Assembly (NCBI GenBank): GCA_030145265.1
Contig: JAQYWA010000105.1
Span: 1-7,138, forward strand
Reading direction: 5' to 3'
DNA: 7,138 nucleotides
DNA from: Desulfuromonas sp.
GTDB taxonomy: Bacteria; Desulfobacterota; Desulfuromonadia; Desulfuromonadales; Trichloromonadaceae
Under the pieces are notes generated by a model. It was not told the DNA's origin. It worked only from the letters and a program-made list of their open reading frames with translations, and searched no databases. Below, piece by piece: positions 6,673 to 7,138 of this stretch. The position numbers were made by a program, and so were the translations under genes. Each line of letters starts with the position of its first letter. Position 1 is the stretch's first letter.

Positions 6673-6822
6673 AGATGGCGTCGTAAAAAGTCCGCTCTAC
6701 GGCGTTACGGCGCTTTTTCAGGACCTCGACCTACCTGATGTAGGCCTTCGCCCCTGAAAAATCGCCAGGCCTTGTAGGTCGAATTTTTACTTAGCCATCT
6801 CAAGCCTTTTTACGAAAGCATC
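6673..6822. repeat. intergenic palindromic repeat, REP/MITE-like
   Basis: An outer inverted repeat pairs 6673-6692 (AGATGGCGTCGTAAAAAGTC) with 6781-6800 (16 of 20 matches). A second copy of the same right end, sharing the exact core TCGTAAAAAG, lies at 6805-6822 (14 of 18). Nested inside are CGCTTTTTCAGG (6711-6722) against 6753-6764 (11 of 12) and CGACCTAC (6727-6734) against GTAGGTCG (6774-6781, exact). A tandem TACGGCG (6698-6704 and 6706-6712) is also present. The whole would fold into a long multi-stem hairpin. It has no coding capacity, so if mobile it depends on an enzyme encoded elsewhere. I recall similar GATGGC..CGTAAAAAGTCC elements in Geobacter-type genomes, but did not verify this. 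Confidence 0.7.
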
Positions 6823-6922
6823 AAAGTAAGTTTGTAGCTTTTTGCTAAGATAAAAGCAGAGAAAGAAAACTCTCATCTCCGATAAAAACAGTCTTTCACC
6901 GTACTGAACAAGGAGAATTTCA

Positions 6923-7138
6923 ATGACAGGGAAAATGAACATTCGGTTTCTCTCCGGTACTTTGATGTTGCTGATCTTGTTGGTCTGGACAGGTCCGGCC
7001 GTGGCCGAAGGGGATGCGGTCTATACCCGCTACAATATCCATGTGGAGAAAAAACTCAAAAAAAACGGCGAGGCGGTCTACAAGGCCAGCTACGCCGGCT
7101 ACGTCAGTCCGCCGTCCGGGGAGCATGTGGTTCTGCCG
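6923..7138 (+). CDS. N-terminal part of an exported protein of unknown function (runs off window)
   Basis: Seventy-two codons are open to the window edge, with no stop. AAGGAG (6910-6915) lies 7 bases before the ATG at 6923, a strong start. The N-terminus is a signal peptide: MTGKMNIR, a hydrophobic core at about residues 9-23, and AVA before E29, so SPase I should cut after A28. The mature protein starts EGDAVYTRYNIHVEKKLKK and continues as a mixed polar and aromatic sequence with several Tyr and Gly, suggestive of beta structure in the periplasm or outside the cell. I recognise no family from the visible part. The gene is divergent from the helicase gene and separated from it by the palindromic repeat. 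Confidence 0.8.
   Translation, partial: MTGKMNIRFLSGTLMLLILLVWTGPAVAEGDAVYTRYNIHVEKKLKKNGEAVYKASYAGYVSPPSGEHVVLP

Larger units (their letters stand above)
6591..6922. other. divergent intergenic region, helicase / exported protein
   Basis: This 332-bp region holds the helicase promoter at its left end, the palindromic repeat at about 6673-6822, and an AT-rich stretch (6823-6922) before the rightmost gene. No ORF with a suitable ribosome binding site is present. A plus-strand promoter for the gene at 6923 should lie in 6823-6900, but I see only isolated AT-rich hexamers such as TAAGAT (6846-6851) without a matching -35. Confidence 0.5.

Noticed and set aside
6622..6754. SD-like GGGGAGGTGA on the plus strand followed by a GTG-initiated short frame into the palindromic repeat
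   Set aside because: The GTG at 6647 is about 18 bases from the SD-like run, too far for initiation, and the frame runs through repeat DNA. The motif is the complement of the helicase leader.

Overview
The window looks like a chromosomal segment of a Gram-negative, fairly GC-rich bacterium. Tail-specific protease type, helicase type and the style of the intergenic repeat suggest a deltaproteobacterium of the Desulfuromonas/Geobacter kind. That placement is from memory of those families, not from a search. The sequence shows three exported proteins with SPase I-type signal peptides, good Shine-Dalgarno sites and ordinary chromosomal gene spacing. I see no phage, transposase, CRISPR, tRNA or rRNA.

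Layout from left to right: (1) 1-243 is non-coding. (2) 244-1272 (+) encodes a secreted protein with an HELGH zinc-peptidase motif and a downstream Glu in a WFIDGICELLA context. (3) 1279-3486 (-) encodes a periplasmic tail-specific protease (Prc/Tsp, peptidase S41) with an intact Ser/Lys active site; it converges on gene 2 with only 6 bp between stop codons. (4) 3487-3799 is a divergent intergenic region with promoter candidates. (5) 3800-3982 (+) encodes a 60-residue charged protein of unknown function, followed by a textbook cUUCGg intrinsic terminator at 4032-4057. (6) 4056-6590 (-) encodes a DinG/XPD-like iron-sulfur helicase fused at its N-terminus to a RadC-like JAB/MPN domain with a complete JAMM motif. 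(7) 6591-6922 is a divergent intergenic region holding the helicase promoter and a 130-150 bp palindromic repeat. (8) 6923-7138 (+) is the start of an exported protein that runs off the window.

The two left-hand proteases would both act outside the cytoplasmic membrane, but they are convergent and not an operon. The most notable item is the JAB-helicase fusion. Within its first 400 bp of coding sequence lie a perfect 28-bp palindrome and two exact DnaA-box matches plus one near match, which protein coding alone does not obviously require. The remaining genes are ordinary or unrecognised.
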